DNA of 64,000 bases from Tunturibacter empetritectus (GCF_040358985.1 NZ_CP132932.1:4464001-4528000), one strand, 5' to 3'; positions 25,080-34,650 are shown, numbered from the stretch's first letter. Numbers and translations are program-made. The notes: a model not told the origin generated them from the sequence alone.

Positions 25080-25102
25080 CTGATGCGCCTCGGGCGCCTT
25101 TT
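25080..25102 (+). repeat. Short repeat R3, copy 2 (variant)
   Basis: CTGATGCGCCTCGGGCGCC, followed by TTTT, is a variant of the R3 element at 17884 and 30117. It sits between the convergent phosphatase and sirtuin genes, where its hairpin and T-run could end the plus-strand transcript. Confidence 0.45.
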
Positions 25103-25111
25103 CTACGGGAT

Positions 25112-25810
25112 TTACGGGACAAGAGCGGGGAGGAGTTCGGTGGCGGTGCCGAGGAGGATCTCGTCGAAGGCTTCATGGTTGAGTGGTTCTTCGGGGCCGA
25201 TGTAGATGGTGCGAGTGCCCTGCTGGTTGGCGATGTGGACGAGGCCGGCAGCAGGATAGACGGAGCCGGAGGTGCCTACGACGAGGAGGACAGTGGCGCG
25301 TTCGAGCTTGCGGTAGATGGCGTCCATGTCGAGGGGGATTTCGCCGAACCAGACGATGTGAGGACGGACGGGGGAGCCGCAGCGATCGCAGGTGGGGAGG
25401 GTTGCGGCGGTCTCGTAGAGAGCGGTGTCTGAGAAGGGCTGGTTGCAGCGGGTGCAACGGGATTGGAAGAGGTTGCCGTGCATGTGGTGGATGCGCTGGG
25501 AGCCGGCTTGCTCGTGGAGTTCATCGACGTTTTGCGTGCAGAGGTAGAAGCGGTCGCCTAGTTGATGTTCGATTTTGGCGAGGGCGATGTGCCCAGCGTT
25601 GGGTTGGGCAGAGATGGCATTGCGGCGGCGCTGGGAGTAGAAGTGCCAGACGAGTTCGGGATCGGCGGCCCAGGCTTCTGGAGTGGCTACCTGCTCGACG
25701 CGATAGCCGTTCCAGAGGCCGCCGGAGCCGCGGAAGGTGGCGAGGCCGCTTTCGGCGGAGATACCGGCTCCGGTTAGGACGAAGAGACGGTCTTGTGGGG
25801 TTACGTGCAT
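25112..25810 (-). CDS. Sirtuin, NAD-dependent protein deacylase
   Basis: About 232 residues from the ATG at 25810 (MHVTPQDRLFVLTGAG). The Sir2 fold is clear: GAGISAESGLATFRG, TQNVDELHEQAG with the catalytic His further on in HMHGNLFQSRC, a zinc ribbon with CTRCNQPF and CDRCG, VRPHIVWFGEIP, and GTSGSVYPAAGL. ALA-free TFRG and the later RxxxY region suggest the CobB-type class III deacylases that remove acyl groups, but this is not decisive. The frame stays open upstream to 26065, through two R1 repeats and an inverted repeat; that extension is repeat DNA, not protein. Confidence 0.93.
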   Translation of the reverse strand: MHVTPQDRLFVLTGAGISAESGLATFRGSGGLWNGYRVEQVATPEAWAADPELVWHFYSQRRRNAISAQPNAGHIALAKIEHQLGDRFYLCTQNVDELHEQAGSQRIHHMHGNLFQSRCTRCNQPFSDTALYETAATLPTCDRCGSPVRPHIVWFGEIPLDMDAIYRKLERATVLLVVGTSGSVYPAAGLVHIANQQGTRTIYIGPEEPLNHEAFDEILLGTATELLPALVP

Positions 25811-25827
25811 GAGGGTTTTGATGCGGT

Positions 25828-25958
25828 TGTCCTGCCTGACGGGCCCGCTGCGCTTGGTCACCCCGCAAACAAAGACCTGTTTGCGGGGACCCCGATTCGG
25901 GCGGTCACTTCGTGACTTGTGTTGCTTGTTTAGAGGCATGAGTCCTCGCGTTGCTCGG
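25828..25958 (+). repeat. Repeat R1, copy C (with nested hairpin insert)
   Basis: TGTCCTGCCTGACGGGCCCG begins the unit, GGTCACTTCGTGACTTG is the middle and GTCCTCGCGTTGCTCGG the end. Between the left and middle parts an extra inverted repeat (CCCCGCAAACA, six bases, TGTTTGCGGGG; 25861-25888) is inserted that other copies lack. Copy C faces copy D end to end. Confidence 0.8.
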
Positions 25959-25984
25959 CTTTGGATTCCGAGCAACGCGAGGAC
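25942..25984. repeat. Perfect 17-bp inverted repeat
   Basis: GTCCTCGCGTTGCTCGG and its exact complement are separated by nine bases. The arms are the facing right ends of R1 copies C and D. A transcript from either strand would fold into a very stable hairpin between eno and the sirtuin gene; no T-run follows. Confidence 0.85.
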
Positions 25985-26066
25985 CTTTGATGCTTGGCTG
26001 CCGAGACCGGTATACCCGTCACGAAGTGACCGCGCGCCGCGCAGGCGGCCCGTCCGGCAGGACATT
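25968..26066 (-). repeat. Repeat R1, copy D (inverted)
   Basis: Read on the minus strand this is TGTCCTGCCGGACGGGCC, CTGCGCGG, CGGTCACTTCGTGACGGG, then TACCGGTCTCGG and the GGTCCTCGCG end. It begins next to the enolase stop codon (26068) and is the mirror of copy C. Confidence 0.85.
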
Positions 26067-26067
26067 T

Positions 26068-27731
<1,664 letters not shown>

Positions 27732-28658
27732 ATGAAGATGCACATCACCACCGCCGCTCTTGTTCTTGCTGCTGCTCCCGCGTTCTCTCAGAGTGCTATG
27801 ACGGGAGTTTCGCACCCTGACTCTGCTGCAATCTCGAGTACAGATGATGCGACTCAGCAGACGCCGATAGCGAAGCCGAGTGCGGATGTGCCGGTGGTTG
27901 CTCCTTCGTCGCCTGCGGCACAGTATGGGCCTTATGTTCCGTACCAGGGTGCGACAGCTGCGGGTTCGAGCTTGATGATGGCTGAACCTTCGGCGGATGA
28001 TCCGAACGATCCGGACGCGATGATTGTGACGAGTGTGCCGGAGCGTACTGGCACGTTGCGGGAAGGGACTCTGCTGAAGGTAAAGATTGGTGAGACGCTG
28101 GCTACAGACAGGACGATCGCGGGGACGAGATTTTCGGCGACTGTTACGGAAGCAATCGAGAGGAATGGACGTGTGATCATTCCCGCTGGATCAATTCTTG
28201 AGGGGCGAGTGACGGAGGTTCGCGGTGGGCGGCGAATTACGGGTGCGGCGTTGCTGCATCTGGAGACGAACGATGTCACGCTGCCGGATGGGACGCACTA
28301 TATTGTTCATGCTCAGCTGATCGATACGGGCAAGAGCGAGTTCAATGTCAACAACGAAGGAACGTTGAAGCGCAAGGATCATCCGAAGGAGATGCTGGCG
28401 GTTGCGGGCGGCGTGACTGGGGCGAGCGCGGTGGCTGGAGCGCTGGTTGGCGGCGGCGTTGGCGCAGTGGTGGGTGCTGGCATTGGAGCGGGCGTGAGCA
28501 CGGTGATCTGGTTGAAGCAGGATCGACAGGCTACGCTGCCGAAGGATGAGCTGCTGGTGTTCAGTCTGACTACACCAATGATTTTGACTCCGCTGAGTGG
28601 CTCGCCCGTGAGTAGCTTGAATCCTGTTGCGGTGGGTGGAGTGGGCGCTACGCAGTAA
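27732..28658 (+). CDS. Exported glycine-zipper protein
   Basis: About 308 residues from the ATG at 27732, which begins a signal peptide (MKMHITTAALVLAAAPAFSQ). The middle has a strand-rich domain: GTLLKVKIGETLATDRTIAG, FSATVTEAI and VIIPAGSILEGRVTEVRGG. It is followed by a glycine zipper (AVAGALVGGGVGAVVGAGIG) that can insert in a membrane, and a strand region FSLTTPMILTPL. A related layout occurs in the lipoprotein gene at 49581. The pattern resembles parts of TrbI/VirB10-type domains but no secretion genes are nearby. Function unknown. Confidence 0.72.
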   Translation: MKMHITTAALVLAAAPAFSQSAMTGVSHPDSAAISSTDDATQQTPIAKPSADVPVVAPSSPAAQYGPYVPYQGATAAGSSLMMAEPSADDPNDPDAMIVTSVPERTGTLREGTLLKVKIGETLATDRTIAGTRFSATVTEAIERNGRVIIPAGSILEGRVTEVRGGRRITGAALLHLETNDVTLPDGTHYIVHAQLIDTGKSEFNVNNEGTLKRKDHPKEMLAVAGGVTGASAVAGALVGGGVGAVVGAGIGAGVSTVIWLKQDRQATLPKDELLVFSLTTPMILTPLSGSPVSSLNPVAVGGVGATQ

Positions 28659-28675
28659 CTTTGCGAGCGATACAG

Positions 28676-28705
28676 CCTGTTCACCCAATTCTCTGCGTGA
28701 ACAGG
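28676..28705 (+). terminator. Hairpin after the glycine-zipper gene
   Basis: CCTGTTCAC and GTGAACAGG form a 9-bp stem with a 12-base loop, 18 bases past the stop. No long T-run follows, so termination is plausible but unproven. Confidence 0.5.
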
Positions 28706-28724
28706 TTGCGAATGTTCCGTGAGT

Positions 28725-28747
28725 CTTGTGTCGTTCTACGACACAAG
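28725..28747 (+). promoter_or_regulatory. Second tandem hairpin, upstream of the small HTH gene
   Basis: CTTGTGTCG, TTCTA, CGACACAAG is a perfect 9-bp stem with a 5-base loop, 20 bases after the first hairpin and 75 bases before the next start codon. It could be an operator for a dimeric regulator (possibly the product of the next gene) or a leader hairpin. Confidence 0.4.
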
Positions 28748-28821
28748 CGACACCATTTGATACAACGAGATGTCTTCAGCCGGTCTGCCGATCTTACCCC
28801 GTGTGTAGGAAAGGACACTTC

Positions 28822-29130
28822 ATGGCTGTTTCTATCTCTGGCTCTCTCTCGTCTCAATCGCCCGTTGCTGCTCCCTCGCCCTCTGAATCGACCCCAACGG
28901 AGGTCGTTCAGAGACCGGTTTCGGCACCCGGGGACACGGTGAAGCTCTCGCAAGCTGCGCAGATTCACCTGATGAAGCAACAGGGGCAGGCACTCTTTCA
29001 AATAGCTTCAAACCTTGGCATCCCGGTTGCAACCGTCGATGGCTATCTGGGTGTTACCGTGCCGAAGGCTGCTCCGGCAGCCAGTGCGACTCCAAGCGTA
29101 AAGGCGGCCGCGGTCCCGGCAAAGGGGTGA
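28822..29130 (+). CDS. Small protein with helix-turn-helix-like segment
   Basis: About 102 residues from the ATG at 28822, preceded by GGAAAGGAC. The N-terminal 40 residues and the C-terminal 25 are Ser/Pro/Ala-rich and probably disordered. The centre, DTVKLSQAAQIHLMKQQGQALFQIASNLGI followed by PVATVDGYLGV, has the spacing of a helix-turn-helix (QIASNLGIPVATVDGYL). I recall similar short proteins in other bacteria with no assigned role. A good terminator follows. It could be a small regulator; a flagellar or Zn-free ligand role cannot be excluded. Confidence 0.65.
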   Translation: MAVSISGSLSSQSPVAAPSPSESTPTEVVQRPVSAPGDTVKLSQAAQIHLMKQQGQALFQIASNLGIPVATVDGYLGVTVPKAAPAASATPSVKAAAVPAKG

Positions 29131-29187
29131 TGGATTCCTTAGCGTGCCCGCTCATTCGATGGCTACTGCGGTTGAGTATGTTTTAGC

Positions 29188-29213
29188 AGGGCTCTTGCGG
29201 AGCCCCCTTTTTC
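29188..29213 (+). terminator. Intrinsic terminator of the small HTH gene
   Basis: GGGCTC, TTGCG, GAGCCC then CCTTTTT is a compact GC-rich hairpin with a T-run, 58 bases past the stop. Confidence 0.85.
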
Positions 29214-29288
29214 TTTGTCGGTGTGATGAGTGCTGACGCGATTCCTCGTTGATAGGCGGTGGTTAGGCAACGTAGAGGCAAAGATGAA

Positions 29289-29348
29289 ATACGGGGATCT
29301 CTACGCTGCGTCGAGCGATGAGACTGCGCGACTTCGGTCGAGATGACG
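29289..29348 (+). repeat. Intergenic GGGATCC repeat (family R2), copy 3
   Basis: ATACGGGGATCTCTACGCTG begins it and ACTTCGGTCGAGATGACG ends it, resembling the copies at 4834 and 4918. It lies between convergent genes. Confidence 0.45.
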
Positions 29349-29391
29349 AATCATGAGGGGAGACGACAGAAACGGTTTAGTGGGCCGCGGT

Positions 29392-29913
29392 TTAGTAGGC
29401 CGCGAAGGTTGCTTTCATGGCGCTCTCCTCTTGGCGGATGCGATTGGCGAAGAGGATGAGGACAATAGGCAGACCGACTGCGAGCGTGTGATAGGCGTGA
29501 AGTACAAGGGCAACACCTACCAGCTCCGGAGTTGCGTTCAAAAAGTAGTTGGGGTGCCTGGTGAGACGAAAGAAGGGATGAAGCACGAGGGCGTGATCCC
29601 GGGCGATCAGAAGTTTGACGGTCCAGAGGCGGCCGAGAAGGTGGATGACTACGAGGAGGGCGATGACGCTGATGCCGTAGAGTACGAATCCGACGGCAGA
29701 GACGAGGTCAAAGGGTGCGTTGCGGATCGCTCCTTCGATAGCTGCAGCGATGAGGTAGCTGGTGTAGGCGATGGTGAGGATCTTAGAGTTGAGCACACCG
29801 TACTCGGTGGCGCCATTCTTTCGGAGGGCTCGCTGGTGGCGGATTGATATCGCCAGAGTTGCGAGACGAAAGAGGAAGACGAAGGCGATGAAGGCCAAGG
29901 CTGCGGGTCTCAT
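29392..29913 (-). CDS. Isoprenylcysteine carboxylmethyltransferase-like membrane protein
   Basis: The 173-residue protein has four to five hydrophobic helices (ALAFIAFVFLFRLATLAIS, LTIAYTSYLIAAAI, GFVLYGISVIALLVVIHLLG, LVGVALVLHAYHTLAVGLPI) and the ICMT-family motif FRLTRHPNYFLNATPELVGV followed by an acidic end (ANRIRQEESAM). Bacterial members methylate small or lipid-linked carboxylates or have unknown targets. Transcribed alone on the minus strand. Confidence 0.8.
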   Translation of the reverse strand: MRPAALAFIAFVFLFRLATLAISIRHQRALRKNGATEYGVLNSKILTIAYTSYLIAAAIEGAIRNAPFDLVSAVGFVLYGISVIALLVVIHLLGRLWTVKLLIARDHALVLHPFFRLTRHPNYFLNATPELVGVALVLHAYHTLAVGLPIVLILFANRIRQEESAMKATFAAY

Positions 29914-30023
29914 GTCATTAAGGATGCTCGATGGTGGCTGCGCGCCCGTTGCATTTTAGAGCCCCGTCAAAGTAGTAGAGTCCTACCGACGAGCGGATGA
30001 ACAGAGAGATGAACAGGCAAAAG

Positions 30024-30060
30024 CTAGGGATCCTTTCGCTCCGCTCGGGTCGATTGAGGT
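30024..30060 (+). repeat. Intergenic GGGATCC repeat (family R2), copy 4
   Basis: CTAGGGATCCTTTCGCTCCG followed by CTCGGGTCGATTGAGG matches the R2 family. It lies upstream of the ICMT-like gene and 57 bases before an R3 element. Confidence 0.45.
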
Positions 30061-30116
30061 GAAGGATATTGCTATTTTGATAGTGAGAGGCAGGAAACAG
30101 CAACGGCAAGGGCGGG

Positions 30117-30141
30117 CTGACGCGCCTTCGGCGCCTTTTTT
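30117..30141 (+). repeat. Short repeat R3, copy 3, with T-run
   Basis: CTGACGCGCCTTCGGCGCC is identical to the copy at 17884. GCGCC, TTC, GGCGC and T6 would make a small terminator on the plus strand, although no plus-strand gene lies directly upstream. Confidence 0.5.
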
Positions 30142-30170
30142 GCGGCTTGATGCTTGCTCGTTGCCTGCGG

Positions 30171-32669
30171 CTAGTTGCGGACCTGGGCCAGTAGGCGCTT
30201 CCAGTTTTTCTGATTGCGGCGGTAGCTTTTTTTCAGGTCTTCTAGGATTCGCTCGAAGTCGGCGTGGCCCTTTAGCTTGCGCCAGGCTGGGTTGATGCTG
30301 AACCAAGGGTAGTTCTCGTTGCCTAAGTAGATGGCGCGGCGAAGCCAGTGGAGAGCTTCGGACTCGTCTCCTTCGAGGGCGAAGTAAGTGGCGAGGCGGT
30401 AGGCCATCTCGCTGTCGGCTTCGGCGGCGGAGAGGGTCTCGTCGACGATGAAGGTGGCGGCTTTTTCGCGTTCGCCGAGCTGGACGTAGCAGAGGGCGAT
30501 CGTCGGGAAGACGATGCGGAGGGAGGTGTCGTCGCGGATGACGTTTTCCAGGGTTTCGATGGCCTTGGGGAGGTCGCCGGTGCGCATCTGCTGGTAGCCG
30601 AGAGAGATTCTGAGCAACGGCTGGCGGGGTTCGAGGGTGAGGCCCTTTTCGATCTCGTCGGAGGCCAGCTCCATCTGGTTTTGGTACTGGTAGACGCGGG
30701 CGCGGTGGTTGTAGATCATGGCGGCGTTCGAGGGGTTCATGCGGAGCGAGGCGTTGAACTGCTCGAGGGCCTCGTCGTACATGCCGTCGATGCGGAGGGT
30801 CTGGCCGGCGACGAGGCGGACGTTCCAGTCGTTGCCTGCGGTCTGGAGGAGGTTTTCGATGCCGTGGCGGGCGGACTCTTTTTCTCCGCGGGAGAGGAGC
30901 ATGTAGACGCGGTAGAGATTGGCTTCGACGGAGCCTGGGTCTAGCTGAAGGGCTTTGTCGAAGGCGCGACGGGCTTCGAGGACGTGCATCTGGCCACCGA
31001 GGCCGTGGCGAACGTACTGGAGATGGGTAACACCGAGGCCGGACCAGGCGGGGGAGTATTTTTCATCCTGGCTGACGACAGAGGTGAAGAGCTCGCAGGC
31101 GCGGTTGAGGTCGTCGCGGGAGCCGGTGCGGGTCATGAAGGAGGAGAGGACGGCGCGGGCCTGGAGATACTCCTCGGAGAGCGCCTGATTGAGGGAGCGC
31201 GCGGGTGGTGCGCCGGCACGGTTGTTTTCCTGAGGGGCGAGGTCGCCAAAGCCCTGGAGAGTGCTGAAGACTTCGTTACAGATCTCGGATTGCACGGAGA
31301 CGAGATCGAAGGAGGCTACGTTGATGGAGCCGCCGGCGCGGACGCTCTGGTTGGGGACGTCGAGGAGCTGCCAGTTGAGATCGAAGCCTTTGTCGGAGCG
31401 AAGAAAGTTACCGGCCAGGACATAGTTAACCAGCAGCTTTTTGCCGATGCTTAAAGGGTCGAGCTGCTGGGTGGGGATGTTCATAAAAGAGCTGGAGGGG
31501 CGGACGACGAGGGTGGACATACGGGTGAGGCGGGTGGCGATGGCGTCGGCTAGGGCGTAGCCGTAGAGGGGTGCGACGTCGGCGGGCCCGAAGTTGACGA
31601 AGGGCAGGACGACGATGCTGTTTTGATTGCTGGTGGAGGAGGTGCCGGACTCCCGGAAGCGCTCGGCGAGCATGGAGAGGATACCGGTGGTGCGCTTTTC
31701 TTCATCAGGGGTGTCGAGGGGGAGGCGGGCCTGATTAGGGCGGAGGGAGATGTTGTCGCCGGGGAGGAGGACGGAGTCGAGCTGCATGGCGCGCATGATG
31801 GTCTTGAGCGCATCGCGGACCTCGGCCGCGGAGCCAAAGCGGGCGGAGGGCTGCTTTTCGAGGCAGCGCAGGATGACGGATTCGAGTTCGACGGGGAGGT
31901 CGGGGGCGATGTCGCGGATGGGGGGCGGGTCGGCGAACTGGATGGCGCGGATGGACTGGAACTCGGCGGCGTCGGGACGGTGGAAGGGGTGGCGGCCGGT
32001 GGCGAGCTCGTAGAGGATGAGGCCGAGGGCGAAGATGTCGGACTGGACGCTGGACTGGCCGGTGACGAACTGCTCGGGCGCCATGTAAGCGATGGTGCCT
32101 CCGCGGGCGGTGTAGGTGGCTCCGGCGAGCGGGGTGCGTTTGTTCACGGGTCCGCCGGGGTCAAACTCGGTCTGATCGGGGCGGAGGCGGCGAGCGAGGC
32201 CGAAGTCGAGGATCTTGATGAGGCCACCGTCGGTGAGCATGACGTTGGCTGGTTTGAGGTCGCGGTGGAAGATGCCGAGCGAGTGGGCGGCGGAGAGGCC
32301 GTCGGAGGTCTGGATGCCGGCGGAGAGGACGAGCTGGAGGCTGGCGGGGCCTTCGGCGATGAGCTTGTCGAGGGACTTGCCGGGGATGTACTGCATGACG
32401 ATGTAGGCTTCTTCCCCGCTGCCGTTCTCTTCCAGGGCTTCGCCGACGTCGTAGATGGCGCAGACGTTAGGGTGGTCGATGGCGGAGGCGAGGCGGGCTT
32501 CGCGAAGCTGGGTGGCGCGCATCTGCTCGATGGTGAGGTTGCCGCGCTTGAGGAGTTTGAGCACGACGGGGCGCTGGAGGAGGGTGTCATTGGCGAGGTA
32601 TACGACGCCGCTGCCGCCGGTGCCGATCTTGCGGACGAACTCGTACTGCTTGATCTCGCGGCGCTTCAT
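30171..32669 (-). CDS. Cytosolic Ser/Thr protein kinase with TolB-like domain and TPRs
   Basis: The 832-residue protein has a Hanks-type kinase domain at residues 9-280: glycine loop GTGGSG (16-21), K38 in VLKLLK, FHRDLKPANV, LDFGLARR and YMAPEQF. All catalytic residues are present. Residues about 340-470 (SIVVLPFVNFGP, LADAIATRLTRMSTLVVRP) match the N-terminal alpha/beta module that precedes TPRs in many acidobacterial kinases and adenylate cyclases. From about 500 on there are at least six TPR-like repeats. No transmembrane helix links the parts, so it is probably cytosolic. It stands alone on the minus strand; its targets are unknown. Confidence 0.93.
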   Translation of the reverse strand: MKRREIKQYEFVRKIGTGGSGVVYLANDTLLQRPVVLKLLKRGNLTIEQMRATQLREARLASAIDHPNVCAIYDVGEALEENGSGEEAYIVMQYIPGKSLDKLIAEGPASLQLVLSAGIQTSDGLSAAHSLGIFHRDLKPANVMLTDGGLIKILDFGLARRLRPDQTEFDPGGPVNKRTPLAGATYTARGGTIAYMAPEQFVTGQSSVQSDIFALGLILYELATGRHPFHRPDAAEFQSIRAIQFADPPPIRDIAPDLPVELESVILRCLEKQPSARFGSAAEVRDALKTIMRAMQLDSVLLPGDNISLRPNQARLPLDTPDEEKRTTGILSMLAERFRESGTSSTSNQNSIVVLPFVNFGPADVAPLYGYALADAIATRLTRMSTLVVRPSSSFMNIPTQQLDPLSIGKKLLVNYVLAGNFLRSDKGFDLNWQLLDVPNQSVRAGGSINVASFDLVSVQSEICNEVFSTLQGFGDLAPQENNRAGAPPARSLNQALSEEYLQARAVLSSFMTRTGSRDDLNRACELFTSVVSQDEKYSPAWSGLGVTHLQYVRHGLGGQMHVLEARRAFDKALQLDPGSVEANLYRVYMLLSRGEKESARHGIENLLQTAGNDWNVRLVAGQTLRIDGMYDEALEQFNASLRMNPSNAAMIYNHRARVYQYQNQMELASDEIEKGLTLEPRQPLLRISLGYQQMRTGDLPKAIETLENVIRDDTSLRIVFPTIALCYVQLGEREKAATFIVDETLSAAEADSEMAYRLATYFALEGDESEALHWLRRAIYLGNENYPWFSINPAWRKLKGHADFERILEDLKKSYRRNQKNWKRLLAQVRN

Positions 32670-32735
32670 GGATTGATTATCGCAAGGCGCAAGGGTGTGG
32701 ATGGTTGAGGGAGGGTTATTTGTGGGGTATACCTT

Positions 32736-33962
32736 CTATGGGCGCTTTCTGGCCGGTTCCAGATTGGGAAGGAGCCAGGTGAGGAGGCCGATGGCGGGCA
32801 GGTAGGCGCAGAGCTGATAGACGTGGATGATGCTGGTGGCGTCGGCTACTTTGCCGAGAACGGCGGCGCCGATGCCTCCCATGCCAAAGGCGAAGCCGAA
32901 GAAGAGGCCGGAGATCATGCCTACGCGGCCGGGGACAAGCTCCTGCGCGTAGACGAGGATTGCTGAGAAGGCGGAGGCGAGGACGAAGCCGATGATGACG
33001 GTGAGGATGGCAGTCCAGAGCAGATTGGCGTGGGGCAGGATGAGGGTGAAGGGCAGGACGCCGAGGATGCTGACCCAGATGACGTACTTGCGGCCATAGC
33101 GGTCGCCTACGGGTCCGCCGATAAGGGTTCCGGCGGCGACTGCGGCGAGGAAGAGGAAGAGCAGCTCCTGCGAGGTGCGGACGGAGACCTGGAAGCGGCT
33201 GATGAGGTAGAAGGTGTAGTAGCTGGTGAGGCTGGCGAGATAGAAGTACTTCGAAAAGATGAGTGCGATGAGTACCGCGATGGCTCCGATGACTTTGCCG
33301 CGGGAGAGGTGGGTGTGGGGAGTGACTTCGGGGCGCTTGTTGGCGGCGGTGTTGGCGTGGGTGGTGCGGTACCAGCGGCCAACCCAGATGAGGATGCAGA
33401 TGGCGAGGAGAGCAGGGATGGCGAACCAGGCCATGCCGATCTGTCCGCGCGGCAGGACGATGAAGGCTGCGAGGAGTGGGCCGATGGCTGAGCCGGCGTT
33501 TCCGCCAACCTGGAAGAAAGACTGCGCGAAGCCGTGATGACCACCGGAGGCCATGCGCGCGATGCGGGAGGATTCGGGGTGGAAGATGGCGGAGCCGATG
33601 CCGACAAAGGAGGCCGCAAAGATGAGCCATCCGAAGGTGGGTGCCACGGCGAGGAGGAGCAGGCCGGCAAGGGTGAAGGTCATGCCGATGGGCAGAGCGA
33701 AGGGACGGGGAGTGCGGTCTCCCAGATGGCCGATGACGGGCTGAAGGAGAGAGGCGGTGATCTGGAAGGTGAGAGTGAGGATGCCGATCTGGGTGAAGTT
33801 GAGGTGGAAGGAGCTTTTAAGGATGGGATAGATGGAGGGCAGCAGGGACTGCACCATGTCGTTGAGGAGATGGCAGAAGCTAGCGGCAGTGAGGACGCGC
33901 AGCAGAGTCCGGGAGGAGGATGCGGCGGAGAGTGGGGTGGCTACGGTGGAGGTCTGACCCAT
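32736..33962 (-). CDS. MFS exporter, fosmidomycin-resistance (Fsr) type
   Basis: The 408-residue protein has about 12 hydrophobic helices. The opening TAASFCHLLNDMVQSLLPSIYPIL, the DRTPRPFALPIGM loop, FHPESSRIARMASGG and QVGGNAGSAIGPLLAA are characteristic of the Fsr subfamily of inner-membrane drug and metabolite exporters. The cytosolic loop GDRYGRKYVIW is the MFS motif A of the second half. The true substrate cannot be deduced. It lies just upstream of the kinase gene on the same strand (gap 66 bases). Confidence 0.9.
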   Translation of the reverse strand: MGQTSTVATPLSAASSSRTLLRVLTAASFCHLLNDMVQSLLPSIYPILKSSFHLNFTQIGILTLTFQITASLLQPVIGHLGDRTPRPFALPIGMTFTLAGLLLLAVAPTFGWLIFAASFVGIGSAIFHPESSRIARMASGGHHGFAQSFFQVGGNAGSAIGPLLAAFIVLPRGQIGMAWFAIPALLAICILIWVGRWYRTTHANTAANKRPEVTPHTHLSRGKVIGAIAVLIALIFSKYFYLASLTSYYTFYLISRFQVSVRTSQELLFLFLAAVAAGTLIGGPVGDRYGRKYVIWVSILGVLPFTLILPHANLLWTAILTVIIGFVLASAFSAILVYAQELVPGRVGMISGLFFGFAFGMGGIGAAVLGKVADATSIIHVYQLCAYLPAIGLLTWLLPNLEPARKRP

Positions 33963-34088
33963 GGATTAAGGGTAGCGTGTCCGGGCAGGCATAGCTGTAT
34001 AGATTTTTCCTATGAAGCCGGATAGTGAGTTGAGAGTTGTCTCGGCGACGAAGTCATCCTCGGTCATGTCAAATTCGATGTGCTTGGA

Positions 34089-34343
34089 TTAGTGGCGGGG
34101 GCCAGTGGGTTTTTCCCAGGGGCGGGGGTCGACGGGGTCGTCTTGCCATTTTTGGCGGCGGCCTACGAAGTACATGATGGCTCCGAAGAGGAACATGAGG
34201 AGACCCCAGGTGAGGTTGAGGTTAATGCCCATGGATTTTTCGTAGACGGCGGCGCTGTGGCGGGTGATGAGGCCGTAGACGCTCATGAGGCCGCCGATGA
34301 GCAGGAAGATCAGGCCGAGGGGGATGCGGATGTCTAGTCCCAA
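34089..34343 (-). CDS. Small two-helix membrane protein
   Basis: The 84-residue product has two hydrophobic helices (IPLGLIFLLIGGLMSVYGLI and TWGLLMFLFGAIMYFVGRR) and a short polar tail ending in WQDDPVDPRPWEKP. It looks real by hydrophobic pattern and codon use, and I recall similar small proteins in Terriglobia, but there is no known function. Confidence 0.7.
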   Translation of the reverse strand: MGLDIRIPLGLIFLLIGGLMSVYGLITRHSAAVYEKSMGINLNLTWGLLMFLFGAIMYFVGRRQKWQDDPVDPRPWEKPTGPRH

Positions 34344-34476
34344 GATGTGTCCTTTTCGTAGTTGAGGTTAATTATGCACCGAAGAGGAGCATGGCTATCC
34401 GTAAATCCCACAAAGGTGGTGCTCCGTTACACCCTGCGGCGTGGGACTATTCTTTGCGCCTCCCCGGAGCAAAAAC

Positions 34477-34650
34477 ATGATGCCGAAGTGTCCCGAATGT
34501 GTAAGTCAAGGTGAAGTGAGACGATCCCATCGTCATCCACTCGATAAACTACTTAGCCTGATCTTTCTGTTTCCGTTCCGATGTGACCGTTGCGATCGCC
34601 GTTTCTTTCGTTTTCAGAGGCCGGTGGATCAGCAGACGGTACCGAGATAG
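34477..34650 (+). CDS. Small zinc-ribbon-like protein
   Basis: About 57 residues from ATG-ATG at 34477/34480; a GTG at 34441 is a longer option. It has two Cys pairs, MPKCPECVSQG and FRCDRCDRRFF, around a Leu-rich hydrophobic segment (LDKLLSLIFLFPFRC). This pattern, a ribbon with a short hydrophobic loop, recurs in small acidobacterial proteins. It probably binds one zinc. Function unknown. Confidence 0.6.
   Translation: MMPKCPECVSQGEVRRSHRHPLDKLLSLIFLFPFRCDRCDRRFFRFQRPVDQQTVPR

Noticed and set aside
31623-32708. 361-codon plus-strand open frame opposite the Ser/Thr kinase
   Set aside because: It is Gly/Glu/Ala-rich with no ribosome binding site, and lies wholly inside a real kinase gene.
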